NCBI GenBank assembly: GCA_051648365.1
Contig: JBOFEZ010000060.1
Span: 1 to 25,918 of the forward strand
Length of the DNA: 25,918 bases
DNA from: JAGNZR01 sp051648365
GTDB taxonomy: Bacteria > Fusobacteriota > Fusobacteriia > Fusobacteriales > Fusobacteriaceae
Direction of reading: 5' to 3'
Below are positions 14,155-25,000 of this stretch, piece by piece. The notes under the pieces were generated by a model. That model saw only the letters and a list, made by a program, of their open reading frames with translations, did no database searches and was not told where the DNA came from. Position 1 is the first letter of the stretch, and every line of letters starts with the position of its first letter. The position numbers and the translations under genes were made by a program.

Positions 14155-17100
14155 ATGGAATTAAAAGACATAAGAGATTTCAGCGAAGAAAAAATCATAG
14201 CTCTCAACTGCCCTGAAAAAATTGAGAGATGGAAAGAATATAATAAAAATTATCCTGCTGAAATTTCAAGAACGGGAGAAAATTACTGCCTTCATACAGA
14301 CAGAAGTCGAAGGATTTTTCCTTCGCAAAATAATCAGGAGTTTATTGACAGGATTCTGGACAAAGGTCAGCCCTATATAATGGAGTTTCTATCTCCGGAA
14401 GAGATCCTTATAAAAACTTTTAATCTCGGTGAGAGAGAGTTTGAATTAAATCTCTTTGTAGATGAAGAGTATTTTGAAAAAAACAGAGCTTTTAGCTTAG
14501 AAGATCAAAATAGAAGGCTTGCGTGGTTAAAAAGAAATTTTTTGATGACAAAAAAATATAAGAATCTTTCTGCTGAAGATGAAAAAAACAGGGAGGATTT
14601 TTCAGTTCTCGGAAACTGTAAGGATGATAAAGATGAATTTATTCTCTCGGGAACAAAGAATTACATAAAAATAAAGAAAGTAACTGTCCAAGAAAACGGA
14701 GAGAAAAGAGAAGTTTTTAAAGTTGACTCAGGTCTCATAAGTGAAGAAAATTTAAAAAACAGTGGCTCAAAATACAATTTTTATCTCATGAGAGGAAAAA
14801 TTAATTTTGTCAACAATACAAAAGAAGCTGTTCACAAGAGGGAAACCGAAATAAAATTAAAAAAAATAAAAGAGTCATCAAGTTCATATCTTAAAAGCTG
14901 GAAAAAATATGAAAAGGAAGAGAAAGAAGCAACTTTAGAAGAATTTATTTCTTTCGGATATGTGACGGTTGAAAAAAAAGAGCCTTCTTTTTCAGAGGGT
15001 AAAGTCACACTGTATCTGAAAAATGGTATTGATACAGAAGTATTTGAAAATGTAAGCGATAAGACACTTCTTGTGATAAATAAAAATCCTGAAGAGCTAC
15101 TGGCTGAGTTCACAGAAGAAAAATACGTATTTTTTTTAGAAGACAAAGAACTTAGAAAAGTTCCAATAAATTTTAAAAAAATAAATCAATCTGCAATTTC
15201 TGGAGAAACTTCTATTGAAGCTGAAATGGAGAAAAAAGAGTTATCAAAACTTAAAAATATTATAGAAAAAGAAGAGGGGTATCTTATTTTTTCCACTTCT
15301 GGATCTGACACTATAAGGCAAAGAAGAGAAAGAGCCAGAGATTTAATAGCTAACGGAAAATCTGCAATGCCCGGACTGAATCTTATTATAGAGGGAGAAC
15401 AGGGAAATCTTGCAAAAAGAGACTATATATCTCCCTTGTCTGAAAAAGTGGAAAGTAAAATATTTCCTAACCACCCCCCTACTCCTGTCCAGAGAAAAGC
15501 AATCGAACTAGCACTCAATACTCCTGATATGGTACTTATTCAGGGACCACCCGGAACTGGTAAAACAACTGTAATAACAGCAATTTTAAGCAGACTTCAG
15601 GAGCTGGATAAGAAAATAGGAGGAATTTTTGCTAGAAATCTAGTAACATCTTTTCAGCACGATGCCGTTATAAATGCTATCGAAAGGGTAAAAATTCTAG
15701 GACTAGATTCTATGAAACTGGATCAGAAAGGGGAAAGACTTGTTGTCTTCAGACAGATTCAGAATACTATAAATCAGACGGTGTCTCAGTATTATGAAGA
15801 ATATCCTTCTTTACAAGAAAATAAAGAAAAAGAAGAGATTATTGAACTTTTTTCCCAGTATAAGCATAGCATATATGGGGCACCTGAAAAAAATCAGTGC
15901 CTTAAACTTTTGGATAAGCTTTCGGTTTTTGTGAAAAAAACTGAAAATTCTGGAGAGTTTTTGAAAAGAATAGATGAGATTAAAATTGAAATTTTAGGAG
16001 ATAAAAGAGGGATTTCTAAGTTCAGAAGAATATTTTTCTCGAAACTTCCTACAAGCAAAATAATGTTCGAGGATAACGGAAGATTATTTATAGAAATGGC
16101 GTTGGAAGAACTTGAAAAAAATGAAGTTTTTGAAGATGAAAAAATTCTTTTGGAAGGAGCAAAAAAATTCTTAAGATCCTCACTGGAGAACGAAGAATAT
16201 CTTTTCCAAAAATTTGCGACAATGAAGGCAATAAAATTAAAATTTCTAGCAAAAATGAATCCGGTAGATAACATATACACCAGCCAGAATACCAATGCGA
16301 AAATAAATGAACTGTTCGAAGAAATCGGAGAGTATATAGAATCTTTAGAAAGAAAAAATCCTGATTATACAGAAGATTTAAGACTGTATTATCTGAAGGA
16401 GCTGGAAAACAATCCTCTAAGAATACAGAGAAGCATACAGAATTATGTCAATACGATAGGAGCTACATGCCAGGGAACCCAATCAAAGGATGTTTTAAGG
16501 TCAAAAAAAGAAAATATCCCCGGAGTAACAGGGAATAGTAAAAAATCATATTTACTAGAAGAGTATGAAAAATATGACAATGTCCTGATTGATGAGGCAG
16601 CAAGGAGTACTCCACTGGATCTTCTGATTCCCATGAGTTTAGCTAAAAATAGAATTATCCTTGTAGGTGACCATAAACAGCTACCGCAGATAATAGATGA
16701 TGCTATTTTAAGCAAAATCAAGAATGACGAAGAGGATGACACTACAAAATCTCTCATAGAAAAACATATACAGCAGAGTATGTTCGAAACGTTGATGTCC
16801 AGTCTTAAAAAACTTACAGAAAAAGACGGAATAGAAAGAGTCATTACTCTAGATAAGCAGTACAGAATGCATCCTGTAATGGGCGATTTTGTAAGCAGAA
16901 TTTTCTACGAAACAGAGGAAGAGAATAGGAGTGAAACCAGAAAAATAGCCAGTCCCCGTCCGTCTTCTGAGTTTAACTATAATTTAGGAGATATTAAAGA
17001 GCCACTGGTATGGTTTGATGTTCCCTATACTAAGACTAATGAAGAAAAAAAAGACAGCAGAGGAAGTACTTACAGAACTGCTGAAGCTTCAGAAATTGCT

Positions 17101-17595
17101 AAGTTTATAGCAGGGTATATAGATGATCCTTCCAATAAAAACAGGACTTTTGGAGTGATAACTTTTTATGCTAAACAGAGAGAAGAAATTCTTAAGGCTC
17201 TGTCTGACTATGGAATTACAAAACCCTCTAAATCAGGATACAAAATAAAAGATAAATATAGAAATTACGAAATAGAGGACGGTATTATAGAAAAACTAAG
17301 GGTAGGAACCGTTGATGCATTTCAGGGGATGGAGTTTGATTTTGTATTTCTTTCCATGGTAAGATCCAATAAAATTTCAAATTTAGAAAGCCAAAAAAGG
17401 ATAAATCAAAAATACGGATTTCTGACCTACTATAACAGATTATGTGTGGCTATGAGTAGACAGAAAAGAATGATAGGCATATTCGGAGATGGAGAGATGC
17501 TTAATTTTGAGGGTATAGAGGATATCAGGCCTCTCAGAGAATTTTATAAAATCTGCAGGGAAGGAGGAAAAAATGGAAAATATATTATACTTTAA
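14155..17595 (+). CDS. UPF1-like superfamily 1 helicase
   Basis: The 1146-residue product carries the full SF1 helicase set: Q-like region TPVQRKAIE, Walker A GPPGTGKT (464-471), Walker B DEAA (813-816), motif III VGDHKQLPQ, motif IV DKQYRMHP, motif V VDAFQGMEFD and motif VI with S1101-R1102 (AMSRQKR). These place it in the UPF1/DNA2-like group, whose members translocate 5' to 3' on RNA or DNA. About 340 residues lie between Walker A and B, and 430 residues precede the helicase core. The protein ends shortly after motif VI, so the fused C-terminal nuclease seen in some relatives is absent. It overlaps the next gene by 23 bases, implying coupled translation. It probably remodels the nucleic-acid target of the system. 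Confidence 0.9.
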   Translation: MELKDIRDFSEEKIIALNCPEKIERWKEYNKNYPAEISRTGENYCLHTDRSRRIFPSQNNQEFIDRILDKGQPYIMEFLSPEEILIKTFNLGEREFELNLFVDEEYFEKNRAFSLEDQNRRLAWLKRNFLMTKKYKNLSAEDEKNREDFSVLGNCKDDKDEFILSGTKNYIKIKKVTVQENGEKREVFKVDSGLISEENLKNSGSKYNFYLMRGKINFVNNTKEAVHKRETEIKLKKIKESSSSYLKSWKKYEKEEKEATLEEFISFGYVTVEKKEPSFSEGKVTLYLKNGIDTEVFENVSDKTLLVINKNPEELLAEFTEEKYVFFLEDKELRKVPINFKKINQSAISGETSIEAEMEKKELSKLKNIIEKEEGYLIFSTSGSDTIRQRRERARDLIANGKSAMPGLNLIIEGEQGNLAKRDYISPLSEKVESKIFPNHPPTPVQRKAIELALNTPDMVLIQGPPGTGKTTVITAILSRLQELDKKIGGIFARNLVTSFQHDAVINAIERVKILGLDSMKLDQKGERLVVFRQIQNTINQTVSQYYEEYPSLQENKEKEEIIELFSQYKHSIYGAPEKNQCLKLLDKLSVFVKKTENSGEFLKRIDEIKIEILGDKRGISKFRRIFFSKLPTSKIMFEDNGRLFIEMALEELEKNEVFEDEKILLEGAKKFLRSSLENEEYLFQKFATMKAIKLKFLAKMNPVDNIYTSQNTNAKINELFEEIGEYIESLERKNPDYTEDLRLYYLKELENNPLRIQRSIQNYVNTIGATCQGTQSKDVLRSKKENIPGVTGNSKKSYLLEEYEKYDNVLIDEAARSTPLDLLIPMSLAKNRIILVGDHKQLPQIIDDAILSKIKNDEEDDTTKSLIEKHIQQSMFETLMSSLKKLTEKDGIERVITLDKQYRMHPVMGDFVSRIFYETEEENRSETRKIASPRPSSEFNYNLGDIKEPLVWFDVPYTKTNEEKKDSRGSTYRTAEASEIAKFIAGYIDDPSNKNRTFGVITFYAKQREEILKALSDYGITKPSKSGYKIKDKYRNYEIEDGIIEKLRVGTVDAFQGMEFDFVFLSMVRSNKISNLESQKRINQKYGFLTYYNRLCVAMSRQKRMIGIFGDGEMLNFEGIEDIRPLREFYKICREGGKNGKYIIL

Positions 17596-19693
17596 TAAAA
17601 AGACTTCCTTCAGAAACAAGAGCGAAACAGGCAGATTTTATTTAGGGATTCCTGTGGTAAAAAAAGATATTCTGATATATCTGGAAGAGAAAAAACTCAA
17701 TATATTCCAAGAAATTATTTTAAAACTCTGCTATAAAGGAAAAAAAACACTGGAAGAGCTGAATGATGTTTTAAAGCTTCAGGACATGGAACTGATTGAG
17801 TATATTCGGTCAGAACTTGTAAAACTCAAATATTTAAACGGAGACTATGACCTTACACCGGAGGGAGAAGAAGCTCTGAAAAGTGAAGTTCAGGAGATTG
17901 ATATAAAAAGAGGGACGATATATTATAATCTATACACAGGAGATTATCTTCCGGGTATCCACATTGAAAATGAGAAATTTGAAGAAATAGAGACAGAATA
18001 TAAACATAAAGATGAAAAGAAAATAAATTTTGGAACAGTAGGAGATCCAAATTTTCAGAGAGTTGAGTTTCAGAAAGTGAATTTTCCTCCAAAAGAGCTT
18101 GAGATCAATGATTTTTTCGAGATAGTAAAAATAGAACTTGAATTTCTCAGAATTGAGAATGATAAAAGTTTATATGTTAAGGAAAGAATAGAGAATTTAG
18201 AAAATATTTGCAAAATAAAACAGGGGGAAGAGGTGACAGGACATATTCTGTACTGTCTCTCTTGGGATGAAGAAAATAAAAAAATTTCTCTAGAAACACC
18301 TTTTAAAAAAGAGGGGCTTGAGGAAGAGCTCACTCAGAAACTTTTAAAGGAAAATAAAATAAGAAAAAAAATAACAGAGGAATACGAACTGATAACTTCG
18401 TTAGACAAAGCGGAACAGAAGATAGAAAAAGAAGAAAATAAAAAGCAGATTGAATATGTAGAAAACAAATCTGGTGGAATATTCAAAAAAAGACCGAATC
18501 TGATCCGTGCTTTAAGTGAGATTTGTTTTGATTTGGTTCCTAAAAAAGAAGACAGTTCAAAATTTGTAGATTCGTTGTATAAAACACTGACTGAAATACT
18601 GGCTTATCATATAGATAATCTTGATATAAAAAATAATCTGAAAATTTCAAACATAGAATATGAAGAGATACTAAAGAAGAAATTTAAACTAAAAAAAGAT
18701 AGTTCAGAGTACAATTCATTGAGAAAAAAACTTGATGTCCAGAAGCTAAAAAAAGGACTGACGAACAACATCAATAAGGATCTTTACTCTCTTTTAGGCT
18801 ATTCTATGATTGCTGAGGACGGATCAGATGAGGAAAAGATTTTTAAATATACAAAAGAAAGAAAAGATTTCTTTGAATTAGTCGGTCTGCTTATAAAACT
18901 CAGAAATTCTAAAGATCATCATAGTGGTCAGGATGAAACGGAAAATGAATCTATCGATCTTTATATGGAACTTAGAGAATTTGTTTTAGAGACGGTCAAA
19001 AAACTTTCAGGGGTAAATTTAGATTTGAAAGACAGAATCGAAAGAGATCACGAAAAGTACAGTAAAATAAGGGAAAGCTCTTTTGAAAAACTGAAAAATC
19101 TAGAATTTAAGGGTATAGATTATTTTAAATATGAAAAAGAGCTACTAGATATCGAAACTTCATTTCAGATGTTTAATCAGTTGGGGTCAATAACCTATAA
19201 GTATCAGATACTGAAAAAGATAGGAATTCTGGTAGAAAAAAATCTTAAGGAACTAGGACAGTATATCAGAAAAGACAGTATAGTAGAACTCCAGGATATG
19301 AAGGATTCCTATATAAAATTTGAGGAAATAGCAAAACATTTTTTTCCGGAAAGAGAATCAGATAATTTCTGCAGTGAGGAAATAAAAAAACTTAAAAAGT
19401 ACCAGTTTACCTTGAATAAAAACAAAGTAGAAAATCTTTTCAGACGCTTTGAAATGGGAACTCTGAATAATTATACTGCGGCTCTTTTATATTCTAGCAA
19501 AAAGGCCAGTCCAGTTTTAAGCAAACTGATAAAGGAGCTTCCTGAGTTTTTTGAATTTCCTTTTGTAATTTCTAATTACAGGGGGCACAACGGAGAAACT
19601 GATTTTTCGGATGAAAAATTGAAAGAAATTATATATTTTACCTATAAACTTCAGATAAAGTATATAAATGAAATGAAAAAATACGAAAATTAA
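17573..19693 (+). CDS. Winged-helix and HEPN-domain protein, predicted ribonuclease
   Basis: The N-terminal ~28-103 (FQEIILKLCYKGKKTLEEL...YDLTPEGEEAL) reads as a winged-helix segment. The central region contains LLIKLRNSKDHHSG, where R444, N445 and H449 form the RNxxxH signature of catalytic HEPN RNases, set between helices as expected. A second stretch near the C-terminus (ISNYRGHNGE followed by a long helix) resembles the end of another HEPN domain with a degenerate motif, so a tandem HEPN layout is possible. The start is ATG inside the helicase gene, behind GGAAGGAGG. In defence systems HEPN RNases cleave RNA to stop infection; that is the likely effector role here. The assignment rests on motif and context. 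Confidence 0.7.
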   Translation: MENILYFNKKTSFRNKSETGRFYLGIPVVKKDILIYLEEKKLNIFQEIILKLCYKGKKTLEELNDVLKLQDMELIEYIRSELVKLKYLNGDYDLTPEGEEALKSEVQEIDIKRGTIYYNLYTGDYLPGIHIENEKFEEIETEYKHKDEKKINFGTVGDPNFQRVEFQKVNFPPKELEINDFFEIVKIELEFLRIENDKSLYVKERIENLENICKIKQGEEVTGHILYCLSWDEENKKISLETPFKKEGLEEELTQKLLKENKIRKKITEEYELITSLDKAEQKIEKEENKKQIEYVENKSGGIFKKRPNLIRALSEICFDLVPKKEDSSKFVDSLYKTLTEILAYHIDNLDIKNNLKISNIEYEEILKKKFKLKKDSSEYNSLRKKLDVQKLKKGLTNNINKDLYSLLGYSMIAEDGSDEEKIFKYTKERKDFFELVGLLIKLRNSKDHHSGQDETENESIDLYMELREFVLETVKKLSGVNLDLKDRIERDHEKYSKIRESSFEKLKNLEFKGIDYFKYEKELLDIETSFQMFNQLGSITYKYQILKKIGILVEKNLKELGQYIRKDSIVELQDMKDSYIKFEEIAKHFFPERESDNFCSEEIKKLKKYQFTLNKNKVENLFRRFEMGTLNNYTAALLYSSKKASPVLSKLIKELPEFFEFPFVISNYRGHNGETDFSDEKLKEIIYFTYKLQIKYINEMKKYEN

Positions 19694-19702
19694 GGAGAAA
19701 CA

Positions 19703-22000
19703 GTGTCAGAAAATAAAGCAATAGAAGATAATCAGGAAATCATAGAGAATCTAAGAAAGGAAACCATTAAGAAAATAACAGAGGAATTTAAATCTCAAAT
19801 CCAAGATGCTAAATCTCAAATCCAAGATATGAATGAAAAAATAAGTCAGAAGCAAAAAGAAGTAGGAGAATTAGAAAACAAAAAAAAAGAAATTAAAAAT
19901 GAAACTGATTCTCTGATGATAAAGATAGAAAATCACAAGAATAATCTAAAAAAAATAGAAAATTCTCAAACACAAATGGAAATTAAAAATGAAGAGAGAC
20001 AAAAAGAATTGGAAAAGATAGATATAAAAATTTCAGAAAAATCGAAAAAAATAGCTGAGCTTGAAAATCTGGAACTGGAAATTCATAAGAAGGAATTCGA
20101 TTTCAACAAAATACAGGAGAATATAAAAAATGAGAAGACGAAACTTGATGAAGCGTTTTCAAGACTAAAAAAGATAAATGAAGAGTATGAGGAAAAAAGT
20201 TCTATAATAGAAAAAGCTCATAGTGCACAGGATGAGTTTTTAGAAAAGGAAAAAAAACTCGTAAGAAAGGAAAACTATATTTCTACCCGGGAAAAAGAAT
20301 TTGAGAAAAATCATGAAAAAATGAGAAAAGAAGCTGGAGAAAGCTACATAAGTATGATTGAAAATTATAAAGAACAACTGGAAGAAAGAGTTGTTTTTAT
20401 CAAGGAACTTGAGGAAGATAAGTTTAGCCTTGAGCGTAAGTTAAATAAGATAGAAAATTCAGATTACGATACTATTACAGAGGAAAATAGAAGACTGGAA
20501 TCAAAAATAAAAAATCTGGAAAATAGAATTTCTGATACAGAGAAAGAAGAACAAGAAAAAATAAGAGATTTAGAAAATGAAAGAAAAGATCTGCTAAAAA
20601 AATTGTCGGAAGCGGCAGAAGAAAAAAGAAGGCTTGAGACTGACCTAGCAGAACTTCAGGGCTCAAAAATGGAGATTGAAAAATTTCAGTTTAGGTATAA
20701 AAGTTCTGAAGATTTAGTAGAAGAGCTATATTCGGAAGTAAAGAGAAAAGAAGAAGAGATTGAAAAATTGAAAAACAAACAACTCAATAGGGAGGAAAAA
20801 ATACAGAGTATCAGAAATCCCTATGAGGAACTTGAGAAATATAAGGATATAAGAGATACTGTGGAGCTCAGCGAAACCGAGTGGCTTGACAGAATTAAGA
20901 GAAAAATAGAAGAAGAAAATTTCAGATTTAGTGACCGTCTGATTTATGCCTTCCATACAGCTCTCAAGACTGCCGACTGGTCTCCTATAACTGTTCTGGC
21001 AGGGGTAAGCGGTACCGGAAAATCAGAACTTCCGAGACTATACTCGCAATACGGAGGGCTTATATTTCTTCCGTTGGCAGTTCAGCCTGACTGGGACAGT
21101 CCCCAGTCACTTTTCGGATACTACAACTCATTGGAAGGAAAATTCAATTCGACAAATCTCTTGAAACTCCTTTACCAGCTTCAACCTGAGGGAGAAAAAG
21201 GAGAGATTCTTCCCTTGAATAAATATATGTCTTTAGTTTTACTAGATGAGATGAATCTAGCCCATATTGAGCTTTATTTCAGTGAGCTCCTGAGCGGTCT
21301 CGAGCGTTTAAGAAGCAGAGAGAGTGTAGGTATAGATATAAATATTTCTGAGGATAATCCTCTAACAATAAAACTTGAGCGTAATATACTTTGGACTGGA
21401 ACAATGAATCAAGATGAAACTACTAAATCTCTTTCAGACAAAGTAATAGACAGGGGAAATGTCCTTAGTTTCCCAAGACCGGTGAGACTTGCAAGCAGAA
21501 GAGAGATAATCAGAACTTCTGAAAAGATTGATAGAAGAGAACTTCTCAAAAAAGAGACGTGGAAAAACTGGAAAGCTGAAAAAGCAGATGAAAAACTTGA
21601 AATGAAGTTGGAAGAGTACAGAGAGATTTTAGAGAATATCAGTGAATATTTAGAAATATCCGGAAGAGCAATAGGTCATAGAGTCTGGCAGGCTGTGGAG
21701 AACTATATTATGAATCACCCTTGTGTTATCAATGAGTCAGATGAAAATAGTAGGAAAAAATGGATTCAGATAGCATTTGAAGATGCCCTTGTCCACAAAG
21801 TGATGCCCAAGCTTAAAGATTTAGAGACAAGCGGAGATATAAAAGAAAAATGCCTGGTAAAAATAAAAGAACTTATAGCTCATCATGCGGAAGGTATTCT
21901 GGAAGATTTTGAAATAGCAATGGAGAACCCTTACGGAGTCTTCGGCTGGAGAAGTTCAAAATATCTAGATATAAATCTAAAACAGGAGCAGGAGTCATAA
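19703..22000 (+). CDS. McrB-like AAA+ ATPase with long N-terminal coiled coil
   Basis: Residues 1 to about 385 are almost continuous coiled coil (Glu/Lys/Ile heptads). The C-terminal half is an AAA+ domain of the McrB group: Walker A GVSGTGKS (434-441), Walker B LLDEMN (513-518), and TMNQDETTKSLSDKVIDRG (567 onward) at the place of the McrB MNxxD signature, with Glu at the last position. McrB proteins form GTP- or ATP-driven hexamers that work with an McrC partner, here presumably the DUF2357 protein encoded 3 bases downstream. The usual DNA-binding DUF3578-type region is replaced by the coiled coil, as in CoCoNuT CnuB proteins. The start is GTG behind AAGGAG. I see no PUA-like domain, but a small one could be hidden. 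Confidence 0.86.
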   Translation: MSENKAIEDNQEIIENLRKETIKKITEEFKSQIQDAKSQIQDMNEKISQKQKEVGELENKKKEIKNETDSLMIKIENHKNNLKKIENSQTQMEIKNEERQKELEKIDIKISEKSKKIAELENLELEIHKKEFDFNKIQENIKNEKTKLDEAFSRLKKINEEYEEKSSIIEKAHSAQDEFLEKEKKLVRKENYISTREKEFEKNHEKMRKEAGESYISMIENYKEQLEERVVFIKELEEDKFSLERKLNKIENSDYDTITEENRRLESKIKNLENRISDTEKEEQEKIRDLENERKDLLKKLSEAAEEKRRLETDLAELQGSKMEIEKFQFRYKSSEDLVEELYSEVKRKEEEIEKLKNKQLNREEKIQSIRNPYEELEKYKDIRDTVELSETEWLDRIKRKIEEENFRFSDRLIYAFHTALKTADWSPITVLAGVSGTGKSELPRLYSQYGGLIFLPLAVQPDWDSPQSLFGYYNSLEGKFNSTNLLKLLYQLQPEGEKGEILPLNKYMSLVLLDEMNLAHIELYFSELLSGLERLRSRESVGIDINISEDNPLTIKLERNILWTGTMNQDETTKSLSDKVIDRGNVLSFPRPVRLASRREIIRTSEKIDRRELLKKETWKNWKAEKADEKLEMKLEEYREILENISEYLEISGRAIGHRVWQAVENYIMNHPCVINESDENSRKKWIQIAFEDALVHKVMPKLKDLETSGDIKEKCLVKIKELIAHHAEGILEDFEIAMENPYGVFGWRSSKYLDINLKQEQES
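19790..19828 (+). repeat. 18-bp tandem direct repeat in the coiled-coil region
   Basis: AAATCTCAAATCCAAGAT occurs at 19790-19807 and 19811-19828, a 21-base period coding KSQIQD twice (residues 30-35 and 37-42). It adds exactly one heptad to the coiled coil, so slippage here would change length without breaking frame. Confidence 0.9.
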
Positions 22001-22003
22001 GAT

Positions 22004-25000
22004 ATGGAAAAAAAAGATTATAAAAATTTCTGCCTTGAACATCCAGCTACTTCATCTACAAAAAAGCAACTGGAGAATCTTTATAACAGATCAGTAGAGA
22101 GAGATTCATACAATAATGAAATCATTTGGACTTTCACTGACAGATTTCTGAAAAGATACGCTACTGTCTTAAATTCAGAAGAGAGACATTATCCGAAAGA
22201 TAGTCTGATGATGCTATCAGATTATCTTCTTCCTCCTCTTCATAAAATTGCAGCGAATCCTAAAACCCAGTTGGTAAAAAACAATGTTTTACAGAAGCAT
22301 CATAATGTCAGGACTATAAATAATAAAACTATGCAGTGGCTGGAGGGACGTTCTGGAAAGACTCTTAAGGAAAAAATCGGAAATACAGGAAAGGTTATGG
22401 CTCCTATCAGTAGCTATACAGCAGATAAAAAGGAAAACAGAATAACTACAGAACTTTTCAAAAAAATAGAAAAAATGCTTGAAATTAAATACTCTGAACT
22501 AAGTGAGACCAGCCTTATTGAAAGCACTGAATTCAAAGAGATTTATGAAAAATTTCATAGAATGAAAAAGATGATGAAGGACAACGGATTATATTATCTA
22601 GACAGGCCTAAGGACTTTACTCCTAACAATGCACTGATTGATCACAGGGATTATTCCAAGGTTTTTCGTGGGCTGAAACTTTTTAATAGATATATCGAAA
22701 ATTATGGAGTATCCAGAAATGAGGTCTTAGAAAATTCTGTCTATATAATCTTTTGGGGAGTATGTGCCAGACTAGAGGAGCTCTCAAGTCTTAAGGTTAT
22801 AAACTATGATACTAAATTAAAAGATATATTTGCTGAAGAAAAAAATAGCAGTTGTGATACATCTATCACCTTTGCTGAAGAAAATACCACAGGGGAGAAT
22901 ATAGAAAAACTCATAAATTTTTCTTGTACAGCACCAGATTTTGGAGGAAACAGTAGTTTTAATTTTAAGATAAAATGTAATTTGGAAACTAAAGTGAACT
23001 TAGTTATAAAACTTAAACTGAAAAATAACCATGAAAATAAGAGTGGGATAACAGTGAACTGTATCCCTTTGTATAGGGATTTTATTCTGAATGAAGAAGG
23101 AATAAAGGAATTTATAGATTCTATTTTCAAAGCGATACTGGAAGAATCCAGAGTACCTTTTGAAAAAAAAATATCTTATGAAGAAAAAATAAAAGGAAGC
23201 CTTTTTCTTAATTTCTTTTCTCCTGTCGTATTGATGAACGGCTTTAGGTATAAAAAATCTCTCTATTATCCTAAAAGAAATCTATTTCTAGATGAAGACC
23301 AGCATTACGATATAGGGAAAATTTCATCAGTAGAATCTGTGAGAAATATATCAGGCATATTGAGACCTGCAGAAGGAGAAAAAATTTATAAGGGAGGATT
23401 CCTGAAATTTATAGAATCTTTAACGGAAGGAATAAAACAGTCTGAAGAGGATATAACTGTTTACTCTATGGCTGAAAATATCACGGAAGACATGAGCAGT
23501 GTAATATTCTCTACAATAAATAAAAATTTCCAGAATGCAGTTCCGGTCTGGAGAAGTATTCTTGCTGTTTCCAATCCTAAGATAGCCGAGGATATGAAGA
23601 TAGGGGAGGAGCTCTTTATACTGGATTTAAATAATCCTGAAATTTCATTAAATATTGTAAAAAATAACAGAGATGCTCCAGAGCATCATCCTCAGCTGTC
23701 TATAGAAAGTGATACTTTTGGGCTTTCCCTTAGAGATTTTGCGAAAGAATATTTAGAAAAATATCTCTCTCAAAAAAAAATTCTTATCAATTCTTCAGAA
23801 AAAGAGTACATTCTTAACAGCTACAAATTTTATGAAGTGATATGCAAAGAAGCTCAAAAGGCAACCTTCATAAAGGATTTTAGTGTTATCGAGGTGGAAT
23901 ATGACCCGTCTATTTCAGAAGAACTTCAAAAAATATATAGTAGCAGACTAGGTTCTCTTCTAGAAAAGGAAGAAATAACCAAACTGGGAAAAAAAATATG
24001 CATAATAGGGGATCATTTATCCGGAAGTAAAAGTCTAGGAAGTAGAACTGCAATTATTAAAGAAATCTCTTTAATAAAAGGATATGAAACAGTACTGGAA
24101 AGGGCCGGAAAAGAAGAGGTGCTCTGGAAGGAATATCTCCCTGATCTCTCTCTAGAAACTACAAAAGGAAAGCATTTTTATAACCTAAAATTAATAAAGG
24201 ATAAGAGTTTTGAAACCAGACTGGGAAAGGCTGTAGAGCTTGATGTGGATGAAAATCTGGAGCTCCATCCTAACGGTAGGTCTGAATACTTATTTCCTGT
24301 GAATTCACAAAATTTCAGCGAAAAAAAAGAATATTTCTTAAAAATCCGGAGTGCAAAAAATTTTCCTTTGAAATCTCCCGTGAGAGTTAAGATTAAAATA
24401 AAGTACTGCTACGGTCAGTCAGAGCCATATAAATTTATTTTTGAGCTTGAAGAAGGTATAATTAATGATTTTAAGGCAGAAATAATTGGAAAGGAATTTA
24501 TTCTAAATATAAAGAAGCCTGGGTTCCCGGAGTTCGTTAAAAAGGAAAAAACACAAATAATAACTCTTCTAGATGCATTAAATGATTCCTTTAAAAATCA
24601 GATTTTAGGAGAAAAAAAATTCAATTCCCGTGAATTCGAGTATTTGATTGGAGAGCTGGGTGGTAATAAAAATAAAATTAGAAATTACTTAAGGACTTCA
24701 GATACTCAAGAGCATGATATTAGAGAACTTAAGAATCATCCTTTCATAACAGGAAGTCTGGAATTTTTTCAAGATGAAAGTTCTACCCCAAAAACCAACC
24801 TTTCTGAAAAAGATATTAAGGATTTTAAAGTTAAATGGAAAATCTTTATTGCTTCCTTCGGAGCATATGGATTATCGTTTCTTCCTAAAGACAGCATCAG
24901 AGAGCTGGACAAAAAAAGACTTCTGAATTTTGCCTTTTCTTCTGGAGAAATCGGAAAAGTTCTGTCACTTTTTGAAGGGAAGTACATATATTCTCAACTT

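Noticed and set aside
23045..23067. Quasi-palindrome GGGAT-A-ACAGT / ACTGTATCCC within the DUF2357 gene
   Set aside because: The stem has a bulged base and is short enough to arise by chance in a 3.5-kb gene; no regulatory context.
23672..23687. GATGCTC/GAGCATC inverted repeat in the DUF2357 gene
   Set aside because: A 7-bp match with a 2-base gap is expected by chance and cannot form a good hairpin loop.
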